From contig JANYFL010000029.1 in assembly GCA_025362735.1 (NCBI GenBank), forward strand, positions 1-64,000: 64,000 nucleotides of DNA, in the 5' to 3' direction. The DNA is from Betaproteobacteria bacterium (GTDB lineage: Bacteria > Pseudomonadota > Gammaproteobacteria > Burkholderiales > Burkholderiaceae_D). A program made the position numbers and the translations under genes. The notes beneath the pieces are model-generated. The model worked only from the letters and a program-made list of their open reading frames with translations. It did no database searches and was not told where the DNA came from. Position 1 is the first letter of the stretch. Each line of letters starts with the position of its first letter. Below, in pieces: positions 60,604 through 64,000 of this stretch.

Positions 60604-60635
60604 ACAAAAGCCGCTGGGCTTGCGGCCAGCGGCTT
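60604..60635 (-). terminator. Rho-independent terminator after acnA
   Basis: On the minus strand, AAGCCGCTGG and CCAGCGGCTT form a 10-bp perfect stem with an 8-nt loop, followed by TTTTGTTAT. It lies about 50 bases beyond the aconitase stop codon, well placed to end that transcript before the DUF2863 gene. Confidence 0.8.
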
Positions 60636-60643
60636 GGAATTTG

Positions 60644-60680
60644 CCCTCCCTTTCAAGGGGAGGGATAGGGTGGGGATGGG
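60644..60680. repeat. REP-like palindrome beside the acnA terminator
   Basis: CCCTCCC-TTTCAAGG-GGAGGG and the following ATAGGGTGGGGATGGG resemble the CCCTCACCC / GGGTGAGGG family seen at 3852-3937. It lies between the acnA stop and its terminator hairpin. Only a partial element is present. Confidence 0.5.
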
Positions 60681-60683
60681 TTT

Positions 60684-63380
<2,697 letters not shown>

Positions 63381-63533
63381 GGAAGCTCCTGATTAATGTG
63401 CAGTAATTCGGGCTGTAATTCTGAGAAGACGTATGGTTTATTGAAGGACTGAATAAGGGGCAAAGGCTTGAGCAAGATTCGTGCGACAGTCGAGCGGAGA
63501 GGCTAAATTCAGACTTGAAATTTTAATGGAAAC

Positions 63534-63572
63534 AAAAAAGGCCGGACAAGCTTGACGCTTGATCCGACCTTT
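63534..63572 (-). terminator. Rho-independent terminator after mdh
   Basis: On the minus strand AAAGGTCGGATCAAGC and GCTTGTCCGGCCTTTTTT form a long stem (two mismatches) with a GTCAA loop and a T6 tract, 18 bases beyond the malate dehydrogenase stop codon. Confidence 0.88.
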
Positions 63573-63589
63573 GTCATTACATCATTGAA

Positions 63590-64000
63590 TTAACCGAGCA
63601 GGTGCAGAACGCCTTCGCGCTCTTCGAGCAGTTCCTTCAAAGTGAAATCCATGCGTTCACGGCTGAAGGCATCGACTTCAAGGCCCTTGATCATTTCATA
63701 CTCGCCGTTGGCAGTCGTGACCGGGAAACCGTAAACGATATCTTCGGGAATGCCATAGCTGCCGTCGGACGGGATGCCCATCGTGACCCATTTGCCATTG
63801 CTGCCGAGAACCCAGTCACGGACGTGGTCGATCGCAGCGTTGGCGGCTGAAGCGGCAGAGGACAGGCCACGCGCTTCGATAATCGCCGCGCCGCGCTTGC
63901 CGACTGTTGGCAGGAAGATGGTTTTGTTCCACTCTTCATCATTGATCATGGCCTTGACGCCAGCACCGCCAATCGTGGCGAAGCGGTAGTCGGGATACAT
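63590..64000 (-). CDS. mdh: Malate dehydrogenase, C-terminal part (cut by window edge)
   Basis: 136 residues are visible; the N-terminal half, with the NAD-binding domain and active site, lies beyond the window. The visible part matches the C-terminal domain of the long MDH group of betaproteobacteria: [22 protein letters not shown] near residue 24, then [13 protein letters not shown] and [16 protein letters not shown]. The Met at the edge is internal, not the start. Oxidises malate to oxaloacetate. Confidence 0.93.
   Translation of the reverse strand: MYPDYRFATIGGAGVKAMINDEEWNKTIFLPTVGKRGAAIIEARGLSSAASAANAAIDHVRDWVLGSNGKWVTMGIPSDGSYGIPEDIVYGFPVTTANGEYEMIKGLEVDAFSRERMDFTLKELLEEREGVLHLLG

Overview
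The window comes from a Gram-negative chromosome, most likely a betaproteobacterium of the Burkholderiales (perhaps near Oxalobacteraceae). The evidence is indirect: a DUF2863 protein, a G-to-N type II secretion (T2SS) operon with gspD-gspE-gspF at its end and gspC divergent, an EpsB/D/E/F/G/L exopolysaccharide locus of the exosortase-associated type, and aconitase beside malate dehydrogenase. No rRNA, tRNA, CRISPR array or phage was found.

Layout. 0.1-6 kb: a PD-(D/E)XK-like protein, a rhombosortase, a 265-bp MITE inserted at the rhombosortase stop codon, a NitT/TauT-like ABC transporter without a binding protein, and a DUF1345 membrane protein. 6-14.3 kb: a CzcCBA-like heavy-metal RND efflux operon (minus strand) divergent from its probable two-component system. 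14.3-17 kb: glnS followed by three small overlapping genes (DUF4258, DUF2283, unknown) and then a displaced second glnS 3' end. 17-20.3 kb: a DUF1223 protein, UgpB and UgpQ. 20.3-33.7 kb: a near-complete T2SS (gspC; gspGHIJKLMND-TPR-E, four foreign-looking genes, gspF). 33.8-38.6 kb: a PPOX-like protein, a three-gene ECF sigma module and an orphan peptide-type binding protein. 38.7-59.2 kb: a large exopolysaccharide locus. 59.3-64 kb: DUF2863, aconitase AcnA and the C-terminus of malate dehydrogenase.

How it works together. The exopolysaccharide locus combines two known systems. Its export and regulatory frame is of the Eps/PEP-CTERM type (EpsL barrel, EpsD, EpsE, EpsF, EpsG and a PEP-CTERM-like protein). 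Its sugar-assembly enzymes match the xanthan pathway: a GumD-like priming transferase, GumM-like GT26, clear GumH-like GT4 and clear GumK-like GT70, plus polymerase, flippase, acyltransferases, a secreted GH5 glycanase and a GDP-mannose synthesis enzyme. A repeat unit starting Glc-Glc-Man-GlcA is the natural inference. The T2SS can export folded enzymes, and rhombosortase normally processes T2SS substrates carrying a GlyGly-CTERM tail, although no such substrate lies in the window.

The most unusual observation is at glnS. A 93-bp second copy of the glnS 3' end, with its own stop codon, lies exactly 697 bp downstream of the intact gene's end. It is about 80% identical in DNA, with mostly silent differences, and 26/30 identical in protein. 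This suggests that a cassette with three toxin-antitoxin-like genes entered together with a foreign glnS tail.
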